A stretch of DNA of 64,000 nt from Chryseobacterium takakiae (GCF_900129385.1 NZ_FQVO01000018.1:1-64000), one strand, 5' to 3'. Positions 40,684 to 50,259 are shown, counted from the stretch's first letter. A program made the numbers and translations. Notes: generated from the letters alone by a model not told the origin.

Positions 40684-41481
40684 ATGAAAAAGACTTTTTC
40701 TGATGAAGATTTAATTAAAAATCTAAGCCTTTATTATCTCAACCGGCATTTGAAAAAAAAGCCGATCGAAAAATATCACCGTACCATAGATCAGTCTCCC
40801 TTACATGATCGGGAAAAGTATAAGAAAAAAACTGAGATCTTACTGCTTAATTCTTTTATGCACCATTTTCCTGAAGTAAAATTTGAGGATTTAACCTGTG
40901 AAAGTCCGGATTTTATAGCAAAATTCAATGACAAGAAAATAGGGATAGAACTCACCGAAGTGATTAACCATCTTGAAATGAAGAAGATCGAAAGCAGCTT
41001 AAACAAAATTTTCCGTCAGGCAGAAATAGTATTGGAACAGGAAGACACTACGAAATATCGTGGTGTTTATTTTTTGGAATTCCACTCCAATATCCGGCCC
41101 GATACACTGGAAAATCAACAGGAAATTATCCTCAATATCTACAAAAGCATCAAACGCGGAAAAGCATATGGTTGCGTAAAGAGCTTAAGAAAATCCTTTC
41201 ACAGGAGAAACGTATTTATCACCCATGAATACAATATGAACCTCTTTGATGAATTGTGCTCTGAAAAAATTGTAGAACTTATAGAAAAAAAGAACGAAAA
41301 GTTTCCATATTACGATACTTCGGTAGACGAATGCTGGCTCGTGATTGTTTCGGATATGAATTCTATTGCTTCACGTTATACTTTTATTCAGGATAAGGAA
41401 CACCTGCATCAGGTAAAAAGTCCTTTTCATAAAATTTTTCACATCGAAAATCTTTGCGGAAATATTACGAGTATAAAGTGA
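40684..41481 (+). CDS. PD-(D/E)XK-like hypothetical protein
   Basis: About 265 residues from the preferred start at 40684 (MKKTFSDEDL); an ATG at 40654 adds ten residues that look non-native. The segment CESPDFIAKFNDKKIGIELTEV (about residues 70-92) fits the PD-(D/E)XK pattern, PD..(Glu)-x-Thr, found in restriction and Card1-like nucleases. The rest is mixed alpha/beta with many basic residues (LRKSFHRRN). There is no methylase or specificity partner. A nuclease role is possible but unproven. Confidence 0.65.
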   Translation: MKKTFSDEDLIKNLSLYYLNRHLKKKPIEKYHRTIDQSPLHDREKYKKKTEILLLNSFMHHFPEVKFEDLTCESPDFIAKFNDKKIGIELTEVINHLEMKKIESSLNKIFRQAEIVLEQEDTTKYRGVYFLEFHSNIRPDTLENQQEIILNIYKSIKRGKAYGCVKSLRKSFHRRNVFITHEYNMNLFDELCSEKIVELIEKKNEKFPYYDTSVDECWLVIVSDMNSIASRYTFIQDKEHLHQVKSPFHKIFHIENLCGNITSIK

Positions 41482-41558
41482 TTTGTTGAGTATCTTTCAT
41501 TGTTTTTCAATTTATGATGAATTATGTTAAATTAAAATAGCATAATCGATATGGAATG

Positions 41559-41577
41559 TTTATATTTGATATAAACA
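41559..41577. promoter_or_regulatory. Palindrome over a -7 box
   Basis: GTTTATATTTGATATAAAC is a 7+5+7 inverted repeat that contains a TATATTTG -7-like box (41561-41568) 43 nt before the start codon of the T9SS cargo gene. Confidence 0.35.
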
Positions 41578-41610
41578 AAAATCACTGAATATAACCAAAT
41601 TGAAAAAAGT

Positions 41611-43704
41611 ATGAAGAAATATTTACTCTTTTTTTTACTGTCATTATCCCGAGCGCTTTTTTCCCAGGCTGACTGTTCCACAGCACTCACTGTCTGTGGA
41701 AATTCAGATATCACGTATTCTCCTTCGGGAATTGGTGCTGTGAATGAAAATCTTGGAGGATGTCTTACTACTGGCGAACATAATTCCATCTGGTACAAAA
41801 TCACCATAGCAACAGGCGGAACCCTTACTTTTGATCTGGTGCCGAGCGATCCGGATGCCGATTACGACTGGGCGGTATACGGTCCGAATGTTAATTGCGG
41901 AAATCTGGGAGCACCGATACGCTGTAATGCAGCAACTGTAATAGGCGTAGGAGCCTCTACCGGACTGAATATGACGAGTACGATTACTTCCGCAGCTGGT
42001 GGCTCTTTAACACCGTACTGCAAATATCTGGATGTGCTGCCTGGACAAACCTATTATCTTTACATTGACAATTGGGTTGATGTGTTTAACCCTACTATGG
42101 CTCCTTTTTCGCTTACCTGGGGCGGAACGGCAACCCTTGCGTCTCCGTTTACCAATCCTAATATCCAGACACAGCCTTTCACGCCACCGGGAGCTCCGGC
42201 TGCAAATCCAGCAGATCCAAGAGAGATCATTATCTGCCAAAATCCTGCTGTTTTTGATTTCAGTACGTTAACGGCAGGTATCCTGAACGGAAATTCGAAT
42301 TTTCAAATTACGTATCATACTTCTCAAAATAATGCGCTTTCGGGAGCGAATCCTATTCTTACGCCACAAACAGTAAATATGGCATTAACGTATTATTACA
42401 GCATTCATTATCAGGATCCGGCAGACCCTAATAATCCGATCAATTCCTGCAGACAAACGGGAGCATTTAAATTTAAACAAGGAAATATTACCGGAAATAA
42501 TGTTACTCTTTACAGCTGTAATAACAATAATGCAGGGACTGCTACTTTTAACCTTACTTCTGCAGCGGTTTTCGCTGATCCTACCGCTACAAAAAAATAT
42601 TACAATACCCTGAATGATCTTAATGCAGGAATTAATGAAATTACAAACCCTGCCGCGTTTGTTTCCGCTGAAGGAATCATCTATGTGAAAATTACTTCTC
42701 AGTACGGTTGTATAGCTGTAGCTGAGATTACTTTGAAATTTTACCCGGTTGTTATCGTGGCAGAAGCAACATTAAGATCGTGTTTTATAGAATCAAACCC
42801 TTCTACGGCTTCATTTAATTTAACAACGGCTCCGGTAACTGCCCAAACGGGGACAAAAACCTATTTTCCTTCTCTTGCCGATGCGCAAAATAATACTAAT
42901 GCCATCTCAAATCCTGCTAATTATATTGCATCCAACGGTGTCGTATTTATAAGAGTAACCAATGAAAACGGCTGTTTTGCCATTGCCAAAGTTAATCTGG
43001 TTGTTCTTCCGCCTGTGTATTCTAATGTTCTTCAGGATAAAATTATCTGTATGGAAGATAAAACAACACTGGATGCAGGACCCGGCTTTACCGCTTATGA
43101 ATGGAGTACGGGTGGCACGACCCAGACCATATCCAATGTGGGTGTGGGAACATATTGGGTAAAACTGAAAACGGGAGATTGTACCACATTGCAAACCGTA
43201 AAAATTTATGCTTCCGAGCAGCCTGTCATCTCTTCTGTGGATATTGCGAATACTACAGTAACGATAAATGCCACAGGAGGAACAGGTCCGTACAGCTATT
43301 CTACAGACGGTATCAACTGGCAGGAATCTAATGTTTTAACAAATATTCCAAGAGGGGATCATCATATTTTTGTTAAAGATGCCTATGATTGTGATCCTAT
43401 TGATATCACGATTGTTGTACCGAATTTAGTGAATGTTATTACTCCGAACGGAGATGGCGTTAATGATATAATTGATTATTCTGCACTGGGAAATAAACAA
43501 AATCTCATATTTAATATTTTCGACCGGTACGGAAATAAAATCTTTCAGGCTGATAAAATGAATGGATATCAATGGAATGGAACCACAGGAGGTAAAAAAG
43601 TTCCGACCGGCACTTACTGGTATTCCGTAACATGGAACGAAAATGATAAAAAGAATACATTAATCAAGTATTCGGGTTGGGTGATGGTAAAAAACAGAGA
43701 TTGA
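41611..43704 (+). CDS. T9SS type B cargo protein (gliding-motility-associated C-terminal domain)
   Basis: A 697-residue secreted protein: signal peptide 1-19 (ending LFSQ), an N-terminal beta-sandwich region with many cysteines (about 22-185), several repeated 100-residue beta modules (each with a VTLYSCNNNN / ATLRSCFIES-type start), and an SprB-like repeat near 530-585. The C-terminal type B sorting domain (about 612-697) has VITPNGDGVND, FDRYGNKIFQ, WNGTTGGKKVPTGTYWY and KYSGWVMV. It should be exported by T9SS with SprF/PorP help and attached to or released from the surface, possibly as an adhesin. Confidence 0.92.
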   Translation: MKKYLLFFLLSLSRALFSQADCSTALTVCGNSDITYSPSGIGAVNENLGGCLTTGEHNSIWYKITIATGGTLTFDLVPSDPDADYDWAVYGPNVNCGNLGAPIRCNAATVIGVGASTGLNMTSTITSAAGGSLTPYCKYLDVLPGQTYYLYIDNWVDVFNPTMAPFSLTWGGTATLASPFTNPNIQTQPFTPPGAPAANPADPREIIICQNPAVFDFSTLTAGILNGNSNFQITYHTSQNNALSGANPILTPQTVNMALTYYYSIHYQDPADPNNPINSCRQTGAFKFKQGNITGNNVTLYSCNNNNAGTATFNLTSAAVFADPTATKKYYNTLNDLNAGINEITNPAAFVSAEGIIYVKITSQYGCIAVAEITLKFYPVVIVAEATLRSCFIESNPSTASFNLTTAPVTAQTGTKTYFPSLADAQNNTNAISNPANYIASNGVVFIRVTNENGCFAIAKVNLVVLPPVYSNVLQDKIICMEDKTTLDAGPGFTAYEWSTGGTTQTISNVGVGTYWVKLKTGDCTTLQTVKIYASEQPVISSVDIANTTVTINATGGTGPYSYSTDGINWQESNVLTNIPRGDHHIFVKDAYDCDPIDITIVVPNLVNVITPNGDGVNDIIDYSALGNKQNLIFNIFDRYGNKIFQADKMNGYQWNGTTGGKKVPTGTYWYSVTWNENDKKNTLIKYSGWVMVKNRD

Positions 43705-43716
43705 TCTATATAATTA

Positions 43717-43745
43717 AACTGCCTCGAAAGAGGTGGTTTTTATTT
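43717..43745 (+). terminator. Terminator of the T9SS cargo gene
   Basis: A 9-bp stem including wobble pairs (AACTGCCTC with GAGGTGGTT), a GAAA tetraloop and a T-run. Confidence 0.72.
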
Positions 43746-43766
43746 TAAATTATTTTTTGAGCATTA

Positions 43767-44414
43767 ATGGTTATGAAAAATTTCAAAATACAGAAAGATA
43801 AAGGAATTGTTTCTGAGCAATTTTTAAACAGAAATATCCATGACTTTTATTCAGCCTGTCATTATATTTCAATGTTGCCATATAAAAGAAATACAGATAA
43901 ACACGATATTCTCTGTGTATTTAATGATTCAGGCGGAACATGCAGTACAAAACATGCAGTACTGAGAAAGCTCGCACTTGAAAATGATGCTGCTGAAATA
44001 AAACTTATACTCGGAATTTTTAAAATGGATGCAGGATATACGGGTAAAATTAAAAATACATTAGAGAAATTTAACCTGGAATACATTCCCGAAGCGCATA
44101 ATTATCTGAAAATTGAGCAAACATATTACGACTTTACAAAGGCCAATTCCAATTATCATGATTTTAAAAATAAACTGCTGATTGAAAAGGAGATAGAATA
44201 TAATCAAATTGTTGAAGAAAAAAGTGCATTTCATCAGGACTTCTTTAAAAATTGGATTAATACAGAAAATCTTAATTATAGTTTACATAAAATCTGGGAG
44301 ATCAGAGAACAATGCATTCAGGATTTGCAGAAAAGGGATGATTGTGGAACTGATAATTTTTCTCCCGTTTGCTATCAAAACAGTCAGGAAGTTAGAGATG
44401 AATTTAAACAATAG
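43767..44414 (+). CDS. Hypothetical protein with transglutaminase-like Cys-His-Asp pattern
   Basis: A 215-residue soluble protein (start possibly at 43773). It shows SGGTCSTKHAVLRKLALEN, then IPEAHNYLKIE and YYDFTKAN. These three blocks are spaced like the Cys, His and Asp of the transglutaminase/papain-type fold. The C-terminal third is helical and charged, with two more cysteines. I do not recognise a named family. It may be a cysteine protease- or amidase-like enzyme. It precedes mtaB by 66 nt; a TATCTTTG box at 44448 suggests that mtaB has its own promoter. Confidence 0.62.
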   Translation: MVMKNFKIQKDKGIVSEQFLNRNIHDFYSACHYISMLPYKRNTDKHDILCVFNDSGGTCSTKHAVLRKLALENDAAEIKLILGIFKMDAGYTGKIKNTLEKFNLEYIPEAHNYLKIEQTYYDFTKANSNYHDFKNKLLIEKEIEYNQIVEEKSAFHQDFFKNWINTENLNYSLHKIWEIREQCIQDLQKRDDCGTDNFSPVCYQNSQEVRDEFKQ

Positions 44415-44480
44415 ACTGAATCAATTTACAGTTTGTATTAAATTGATTATCTTTGCAGCCACAAAATTCAGGATTAATAA

Positions 44481-45827
44481 ATGTCTCAATTTCACAGAAC
44501 TGCCGCATTTCATACCTTAGGCTGCAAATTAAATTTTGCGGAAACATCTACCATTGCCCGTCAGCTGACGGATGCAGGGTATGAAAAAGTGGGTTTCGAT
44601 GAAAAAGCGGATATTTACGTAATCAACACCTGTTCTGTTACGGAAAATGCTGATCGTGAGTGTAAACTTCACGTGAAAAGAGCGATGAAAGCCAATCCTG
44701 AAGGACTGGTTGTCATTGTGGGATGTTATGCGCAGTTGAAGCCTGAAGAAATTTCACAGATTGAAGGAGTAGATCTTGTATTGGGAGCTAAGGAAAAATT
44801 CAATATCCTAAGCTATCTCGATGATCTTGAAAAATCTGAAAATGAAGGAATTGTGCACTCCTGTGAAATTGAAGAAACTGATTTTTTTATCGGAAGCTAT
44901 TCTATCGGAGACAGAACCAGAGCTTTCCTGAAAGTTCAGGACGGCTGCGACTATAAATGCACGTACTGTACCATTCCTTTGGCAAGAGGAATTTCCCGTT
45001 CTGATACCATTGAAAATGTACTGAAAAATGCCAGAGAAATTTCCCAAAGAGATATCAAAGAAATCGTTCTTACCGGAGTTAATATCGGTGATTACGGAAA
45101 AGGAGAGTTTGGAAATAAAAAACATGAACATACCTTTCTGGATTTAATTTCCGAGCTGGACAAAGTGGATGGGATCGAAAGAATCCGGATTTCTTCCATT
45201 GAGCCGAATCTATTGAAAGACGAAAGTATAGAGCTGGTTTCCAAAAGCAGAAGCTTTGTTCCGCATTTTCACATTCCGCTGCAATCGGGAAGTGATGAGC
45301 TGCTGAAAAAAATGAAGCGCCGTTACCTTACCAAATTGTATAAAGACAGGGTTGCTAAAATCCGTGAGGTAATGCCTCATGCTGCAATTGGTGTCGATGT
45401 CATTGTAGGCTTTCCGGGAGAAACGGAAGATTTGTTCATGGAAACCTATAACTTCCTGAATGAGCTTCCGATTACCTATCTCCACGTATTTACCTATTCC
45501 GAAAGAGAAAATACGGAGGCTGCCGCAATGGACGGAATTGTACCGATTTCTGAAAGAAAGAAGCGTAATAAAATGCTGAGAATCCTTTCCGAAAAGAAAA
45601 AGATGGCATTCTATCAGACCCAGCTTGGGAAAACGCTTCCCGTACTTTGGGAACATGAAAATAAAGACGGAAAAATGTTTGGCTTCACGGAAAATTATGT
45701 GAGGGTACAGAAAGATTTTGATGCAGCGTCCGTAAACCAGATTGAATTCCTGAAACTGGACAGAATAGAAGCTGATGGTACGGTTTCCGTACAGTATTCT
45801 TTTGAGAAATTTTTAGAGAAATTGTAA
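44481..45827 (+). CDS. mtaB: tRNA t6A37 methylthiotransferase
   Basis: A 448-residue radical SAM enzyme that adds a methylthio group to t6A at position 37 of tRNAs decoding ANN codons. The N-terminal UPF0004 domain has the cluster cysteines in LGCKLNFAE, NTCSVTENAD and VGCYAQ. The radical SAM motif is DGCDYKCTYCTIP (CX3CX2C), and VIVGFPGETEDLF follows. The short C-terminal TRAM-like region and the LGCKLN form (not LGCPKN) favour MtaB over RimO or MiaB. Confidence 0.93.
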   Translation: MSQFHRTAAFHTLGCKLNFAETSTIARQLTDAGYEKVGFDEKADIYVINTCSVTENADRECKLHVKRAMKANPEGLVVIVGCYAQLKPEEISQIEGVDLVLGAKEKFNILSYLDDLEKSENEGIVHSCEIEETDFFIGSYSIGDRTRAFLKVQDGCDYKCTYCTIPLARGISRSDTIENVLKNAREISQRDIKEIVLTGVNIGDYGKGEFGNKKHEHTFLDLISELDKVDGIERIRISSIEPNLLKDESIELVSKSRSFVPHFHIPLQSGSDELLKKMKRRYLTKLYKDRVAKIREVMPHAAIGVDVIVGFPGETEDLFMETYNFLNELPITYLHVFTYSERENTEAAAMDGIVPISERKKRNKMLRILSEKKKMAFYQTQLGKTLPVLWEHENKDGKMFGFTENYVRVQKDFDAASVNQIEFLKLDRIEADGTVSVQYSFEKFLEKL

Positions 45828-45945
45828 TGTGTGCTTTTTAGGCTCTAAAAAAATCAGCTTAGTATCTTTTCAATCAATAAATCAATGTAATGGCTATAGT
45901 AAAAGTGTTTTAAAAACCTGTATGATATTTTTTCTTTTACGCTAA

Positions 45946-45970
45946 AATAAAAAGGGGCATATGCGCCCCT
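45946..45970 (-). terminator. Terminator of the NeuD-like gene
   Basis: AGGGGC..GCCCCT stem with minus-strand TTTTTATTTT after it. Confidence 0.65.
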
Positions 45971-46005
45971 GTATCATTCTTGCCTTTTGGGCAATTAATT
46001 TGGTT

Positions 46006-46647
46006 TTACAGTTTTCTGGCCGGGCTTCCGACATACACTCCTTCTTCACGGATATCTTTAACAACAATTGCACCCATCCCAATGGTTACATTATCACAAA
46101 CTTTTATTCCCTGTCTTATGGATGAGCTTGTTCCGAAATAAACATTATCTCCAATTTCGCAGTTTCCACTGATGTTTGTTGAAGGTGCTGTCGTAAAGTA
46201 ATCTCCGATTTTACAGTCGTGCCCGATGGTTGTGAGCAGATTTAAATGGGCATGCTTACCGATCTTAATATCTGTGGTAACAATTGTTCCTGCTGTAATG
46301 ATAGTTCCTTCACCAATTTCAACATATTTAGAAATGATGGCTGAAGGATGGATAAGGGTTGTATATTTTGTTTCCTTTGGAAGTCTCTCAACGACTGTTT
46401 TTCGAATTTTGGGATCTCCTATGGCAATCAGGACGTGGTAGTCAGCTGGATTAAATTGATCCTCGGTAATTACAGGAATTCCATGAACATTTCTTACATT
46501 CTTACAAAATTCATCCGTTTCCATGAAGCAGGCAATATCTTCTAATTTTAAATCTGTACCGGCAATACAATCACTTAAACACATAAGTACTTCCTTACCA
46601 AACCCGCTCGCGCCAACAATTAGAACTTTGTTGTCAAATTTTATCAT
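46006..46647 (-). CDS. NeuD/PglD-like sugar O- or N-acyltransferase
   Basis: A 213-residue protein with an N-terminal nucleotide-binding-like fold (KVLIVGASGFGKEVLM) and a C-terminal left-handed beta-helix of hexapeptide repeats (HPSAIISKYVEIGEGTIITAGTIVTTDIKIGKHAHLN ... GMGAIVVKDI). The conserved His of NLLTTIGHDCKIG is the likely catalytic base. It acetylates an amino sugar or sialic-acid-type sugar for surface polysaccharide or glycoprotein. No other glycan genes are beside it. Confidence 0.87.
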   Translation of the reverse strand: MIKFDNKVLIVGASGFGKEVLMCLSDCIAGTDLKLEDIACFMETDEFCKNVRNVHGIPVITEDQFNPADYHVLIAIGDPKIRKTVVERLPKETKYTTLIHPSAIISKYVEIGEGTIITAGTIVTTDIKIGKHAHLNLLTTIGHDCKIGDYFTTAPSTNISGNCEIGDNVYFGTSSSIRQGIKVCDNVTIGMGAIVVKDIREEGVYVGSPARKL

Positions 46648-46925
46648 ATCTCTATCTTGATTTTTCTTCTAATGGTAACAAACGCTCAAATTTACGCAAT
46701 TGTTTTTTATGGATTGAAATTATTTTTACTTTATATGCGTATAAAGTAATTTATTAACACATAATTAAAATATTGGAAATTTTGTATATTTATAAAACAT
46801 TGAAAATTAAGCCGGTGTATTGGTTCGGCAGATACCACAAAGAATGGCTGCGGAATATCAGATTTTACTATGTTTCAGCCATTAAAATCTTTTTTAATCT
46901 TTATCTTTATAAAAAAATAATAGAA

Positions 46926-48443
46926 ATGAGAGATAAGTTTTTATCTTGGGGACTGGTATTGGTGATTGTTACCTGGGTTGTAGCATTACTGATCAGGGCA
47001 CATTACTGGATACCTATTCTTTTGACGGCCATTTATGCATTAGGGGTTTACAATACCTATCAGACAAAACATGCAATTCTAAGAAATTTTCCTGTATTAG
47101 GCTATTTCAGGTACTTTTTCGAAAATATTTCACCGGAGATGCAGCAGTATTTTATTGAAAGGGAAACAGACGGAAAACCGTTTCCAAGAAATCAGCGTTC
47201 TGCAGTCTACAGAAGAGCCAAAAACTTGGGGGATACTGTTGCTTTTGGAACGCAGCTGGAAATCAACCATCGAAAATACGAAGGAATCAAACACTCTATT
47301 TATGCAAAGTCGCCTTCGGAAGAACTTCCTAGAGTATGGGTAGGAGGGGCACAGTGCACGCAGCCTTATCATGCTTCTTTATTGAATATTTCAGCGATGA
47401 GTTTCGGATCCTTGAGTGACCGTGCCCAGATTTCCCTGAACAGAGGCGCTAAAAAAGGGAACTTTTATCATAACACAGGAGAAGGAGGCATTTCACCTTA
47501 TCACCTTGAAGGAGGGGATCTTTGCTGGCAGATCGGGACAGGCTACTTCGGGTGTCGTGATGATGAGGGAAAGTTTAATGCTGAACTCTTTGCAAAATAT
47601 TCCAATCTTCCCAATGTAAAAATGATTGAAATTAAACTTTCTCAGGGCGCAAAACCAGGACACGGAGGTGTTTTGCCAGGGGTGAAAAATACTCCGGAAA
47701 TTGCGAAAATCCGTCATGTCACTCCGGGAATGACAATTATTTCGCCACCATCTCATTCCGCATTTTCTGATGCAGCAGGATTGCTGAGATTCGTACAGGA
47801 ACTGCGGGAGCTTTCCGGAGGAAAACCTGTTGGTTTTAAATTATGTATAGGTGATACTAAGGAATTTGAAGATATCTGCGTCCAGATGAATGTCTTAAAA
47901 ATTTATCCTGATTTCATTACCGTAGACGGTGCAGAAGGAGGAACCGGCGCGGCGCCGCCGGAATTTTCAGACGGGGTGGGAATGCCATTGGAACCTGCAT
48001 TGATTTTTGTAAACAGAACGCTTAAAAATTATAATCTGAGAAATAAACTTCGTGTCATTGCCAGCGGAAAGGTTTTAACAAGTCTGGATATCCTGAGAGC
48101 TATTGCAATGGGCGCGGATATGTGTAACAATGCAAGAGGCTTTATGTTCTCGTTAGGCTGCATTCAGGCATTGAGATGTAATTCCAATAATTGTCCTACA
48201 GGTGTTGCCACTCAGGATAAAATGCTGATCAAAGGGCTGGATGTTACCGATAAAGCAGAAAGGGTATATCATTTCCATAAAAATACACTGCATACCTGTA
48301 ATGAACTTATTGCGGCAGCAGGAAGAAGTTCTTATGAAGAAGTGGATGCAACCATGTTTATGAGAGGTGATGAGTTTGATCATCTTTCAGATCATTATTT
48401 CCCAGACATTCTGGGAAATGTAAAACATAAATCAGGATTCTGA
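46926..48443 (+). CDS. FMN-binding glutamate-synthase-family protein
   Basis: About 505 residues from the preferred start at 46926 (MRDKFLSWGLVLVIV). Codons upstream to 46773 lack family resemblance. Two membrane segments lie at the N-terminus (about 6-45). The rest is a GltB-like FMN barrel with GEGGISPYHLEGGDL, SQGAKPGHGGVLPG, VDGAEGGTGAAP and the iron-sulfur cysteines LGCIQALRCNSNNCPTGV (CX5CX4C), as in the 3Fe-4S cluster of glutamate synthase. It lacks the amidotransferase domain, so it is not a complete glutamate synthase; likely a membrane-bound oxidoreductase of unknown substrate. Confidence 0.85.
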   Translation: MRDKFLSWGLVLVIVTWVVALLIRAHYWIPILLTAIYALGVYNTYQTKHAILRNFPVLGYFRYFFENISPEMQQYFIERETDGKPFPRNQRSAVYRRAKNLGDTVAFGTQLEINHRKYEGIKHSIYAKSPSEELPRVWVGGAQCTQPYHASLLNISAMSFGSLSDRAQISLNRGAKKGNFYHNTGEGGISPYHLEGGDLCWQIGTGYFGCRDDEGKFNAELFAKYSNLPNVKMIEIKLSQGAKPGHGGVLPGVKNTPEIAKIRHVTPGMTIISPPSHSAFSDAAGLLRFVQELRELSGGKPVGFKLCIGDTKEFEDICVQMNVLKIYPDFITVDGAEGGTGAAPPEFSDGVGMPLEPALIFVNRTLKNYNLRNKLRVIASGKVLTSLDILRAIAMGADMCNNARGFMFSLGCIQALRCNSNNCPTGVATQDKMLIKGLDVTDKAERVYHFHKNTLHTCNELIAAAGRSSYEEVDATMFMRGDEFDHLSDHYFPDILGNVKHKSGF

Positions 48444-48446
48444 TCA

Positions 48447-48479
48447 TAAAAAAACGCTTCATATTCTGAAGCGTTTTTT
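48447..48479. terminator. Bidirectional terminator between convergent genes
   Basis: An 11-bp stem (AAAACGCTTCA with its complement), a 5-nt loop and T-runs on both strands. It serves the glutamate-synthase-like gene and the lipoprotein gene at 48482. Confidence 0.82.
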
Positions 48480-48481
48480 GT

Positions 48482-49240
48482 CTATTTTTCATTCGCCGGC
48501 CTTAAGTTGGCTTTATAAATTTCAAAGTTAAAAACAAAGCAATTATTTTTAAGCGAAAATCCTGTATAGTTATAATGCACATCTCTTGCAAATGCCGCTC
48601 TTGAAGGAACAATGATTACGCCCTGTAAATTATACGGGTCACCATCATCTTTATTTTCGTACCCTTTAAAGTATTTCAATCCTTCCTGAAGTCCTTCGAT
48701 TTCGTAATAGCTTCTTTTTTTTGCATCATCGCTGGTCGCACTCTCAAGAACGTTGTTTTTTACATAATAGTAAGGCGGATCTGTCGCTGGTGAGCCAGAG
48801 CCGTTAATAGTATTTAAAAGAACTCCTGCGCTTCCGAAAGATATATTTCCATCACTTTCTGCTGCAAGATAATAATTGGCCCTCATCATTACTCTGATTT
48901 GTGTGGCATTGTCTGCCGTGGAATTGGTCTCAAGGGTTACACCGGGAGATGGCTGTGCTCCGTTTCTTATGATATAAACCACTCCTGAAGGAAGTTTTAC
49001 AGGATTAAGCTCGGAAAGTTTTTTTTCATTGTCATCAGAAGCGTCTGTAGAACTGAAAGCTTTTATATTTCCCTGCGCATCAAGATAATTATTATCCATA
49101 AACTTTTGAATAGCCTGGTCGTCATATGAATTTCTTACCGATACATCTTCAGGTTCTATAAAAGTTTCAACCTCATCATCCTTTTTACATGCAGAAAAGC
49201 AGAGAGATCCCGCAAGGATATATAAAAATATTTTTTTCAT
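48482..49240 (-). CDS. Lipoprotein with FKBP-like features
   Basis: A 252-residue lipoprotein (lipobox LCFSAC, Cys18). The layout suggests a divergent FKBP/GldI-like isomerase: an N-terminal helix with YDDQAIQKFMDNNYLDAQGN, a LPSGVVYIIRNG strand, and a C-terminal LQGVIIVPSRAAFAR ... CFVFNFEIYK, reminiscent of the FKBP flap and last strand. Most FKBP active-site aromatic residues are not obvious, so activity is doubtful. Other reading: a family-specific envelope lipoprotein. Confidence 0.55.
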   Translation of the reverse strand: MKKIFLYILAGSLCFSACKKDDEVETFIEPEDVSVRNSYDDQAIQKFMDNNYLDAQGNIKAFSSTDASDDNEKKLSELNPVKLPSGVVYIIRNGAQPSPGVTLETNSTADNATQIRVMMRANYYLAAESDGNISFGSAGVLLNTINGSGSPATDPPYYYVKNNVLESATSDDAKKRSYYEIEGLQEGLKYFKGYENKDDGDPYNLQGVIIVPSRAAFARDVHYNYTGFSLKNNCFVFNFEIYKANLRPANEK

Positions 49241-49294
49241 TTCAAAAACTTTAATTACTTTACAAATAATATAACGGCAAAAGTATAAAAAATT

Positions 49295-49732
49295 ATGAGA
49301 ATAGATAAATTTTTATGGAGCATTCGTTTTTATAAGACAAGAACCATCGCTACAGAGGAAATCAAAAAAAACAGGGTTTCTATCGGCGAGTCTGTGGTAA
49401 AGTCTTCTAAAGAGGTGAAAGAAGGAGATGTCATTAAGATCCGTAAAAATCAAATTGATTATAAAATTAAGGTAATTCAGATCCCTAAAAGCAGGATAGG
49501 AGCAAAGCTTGTTCCGCTACATATCAAGGATGTGACGGATAAAGAGCAGTACGAACTTCTGAAAATGCGTAAAATGTCCCAGGATTATTACAGGATCAAA
49601 GGAGAGGGAAGGCCCACTAAAAAAGACAGAAGGGATATGGATGATTATGTGGAAAATGATATTTCTTCCGATTTTACCGATTGGGATGATTTTTTTGGTG
49701 AAAAGGATGGTGACAATTCAGAAGATGATTAA
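49295..49732 (+). CDS. S4-domain RNA-binding protein (Hsp15-like)
   Basis: A 145-residue protein with an N-terminal S4 domain (RIDKFLWSIRFYKTRTIATEEIKKNRVSIGE ..., about 1-60), then a charged tail rich in Lys followed by Asp/Glu (DWDDFFGEKDGDNSEDD). Hsp15/HslR family members bind stalled 50S subunits. The acidic C-terminus is longer than in the E. coli protein. It is transcribed away from the upstream lipoprotein and converges on aroK. Confidence 0.88.
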   Translation: MRIDKFLWSIRFYKTRTIATEEIKKNRVSIGESVVKSSKEVKEGDVIKIRKNQIDYKIKVIQIPKSRIGAKLVPLHIKDVTDKEQYELLKMRKMSQDYYRIKGEGRPTKKDRRDMDDYVENDISSDFTDWDDFFGEKDGDNSEDD

Positions 49733-49737
49733 TAAAT

Positions 49738-49763
49738 AAAGCTCTAGAGATAGAGCTTTTCTA
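49738..49763. terminator. Hairpin at convergent gene ends
   Basis: AAAGCTCTA pairs with TAGAGCTTT around a GAGA loop, next to the S4 gene stop and overlapping the aroK stop codon. It probably works in both directions. Confidence 0.62.
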
Positions 49764-50259
49764 TTATTTCAGCTACAATTTCTTCAGGTTGTCTGTTGTC
49801 TGTAACCACATGAAACTGTGCCTTACTGTAAAAAGCGTTTCTCTCAAACAAATGCTTGGCAATGAATTCGGGAAGATCTTCATCGGCTATATTGGCAATG
49901 AGCGGACGTTTTTCCTTTTGTTTGGATAGCCTTTCTGCTAAAGTTCCTACGGAAGCTCTCATGAAAACACTTCGGGAATTACTGTTGATGATTTCCATAT
50001 TATTGTAGTAGGCAGGCGTTCCTCCGCCCAGGCTCAAAACCAGATTTTCTTCAGTAGCAAGAATTTCTTCCAGTGCCTCACGTTCCAGCTTTCTAAAGTA
50101 GATTTCTCCCTTTTTTGCGAATATTTCAGGAATGGTTAATTTATTTCGCTTAGAAATCTCTTTATCGAGGTCAATAAGTCTAAAATTTAGTTTTTCGCTT
50201 AATATTTTGGAAATGTGAGATTTGCCACTTCCCATGTATCCGACCAGTGAAATTATCAT
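49744..50259 (-). CDS. aroK: Shikimate kinase
   Basis: A 171-residue enzyme phosphorylating shikimate with ATP. Walker A GYMGSGKSH near residue 7; the shikimate-site IDLDKEI; EREALEEI; LGGGTPAYY; and the lid KRPLIAN. Size is normal. It faces the tRNA promoter region on the opposite strand and probably shares regulatory DNA there. Confidence 0.93.
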   Translation of the reverse strand: MIISLVGYMGSGKSHISKILSEKLNFRLIDLDKEISKRNKLTIPEIFAKKGEIYFRKLEREALEEILATEENLVLSLGGGTPAYYNNMEIINSNSRSVFMRASVGTLAERLSKQKEKRPLIANIADEDLPEFIAKHLFERNAFYSKAQFHVVTDNRQPEEIVAEIIEKLYL

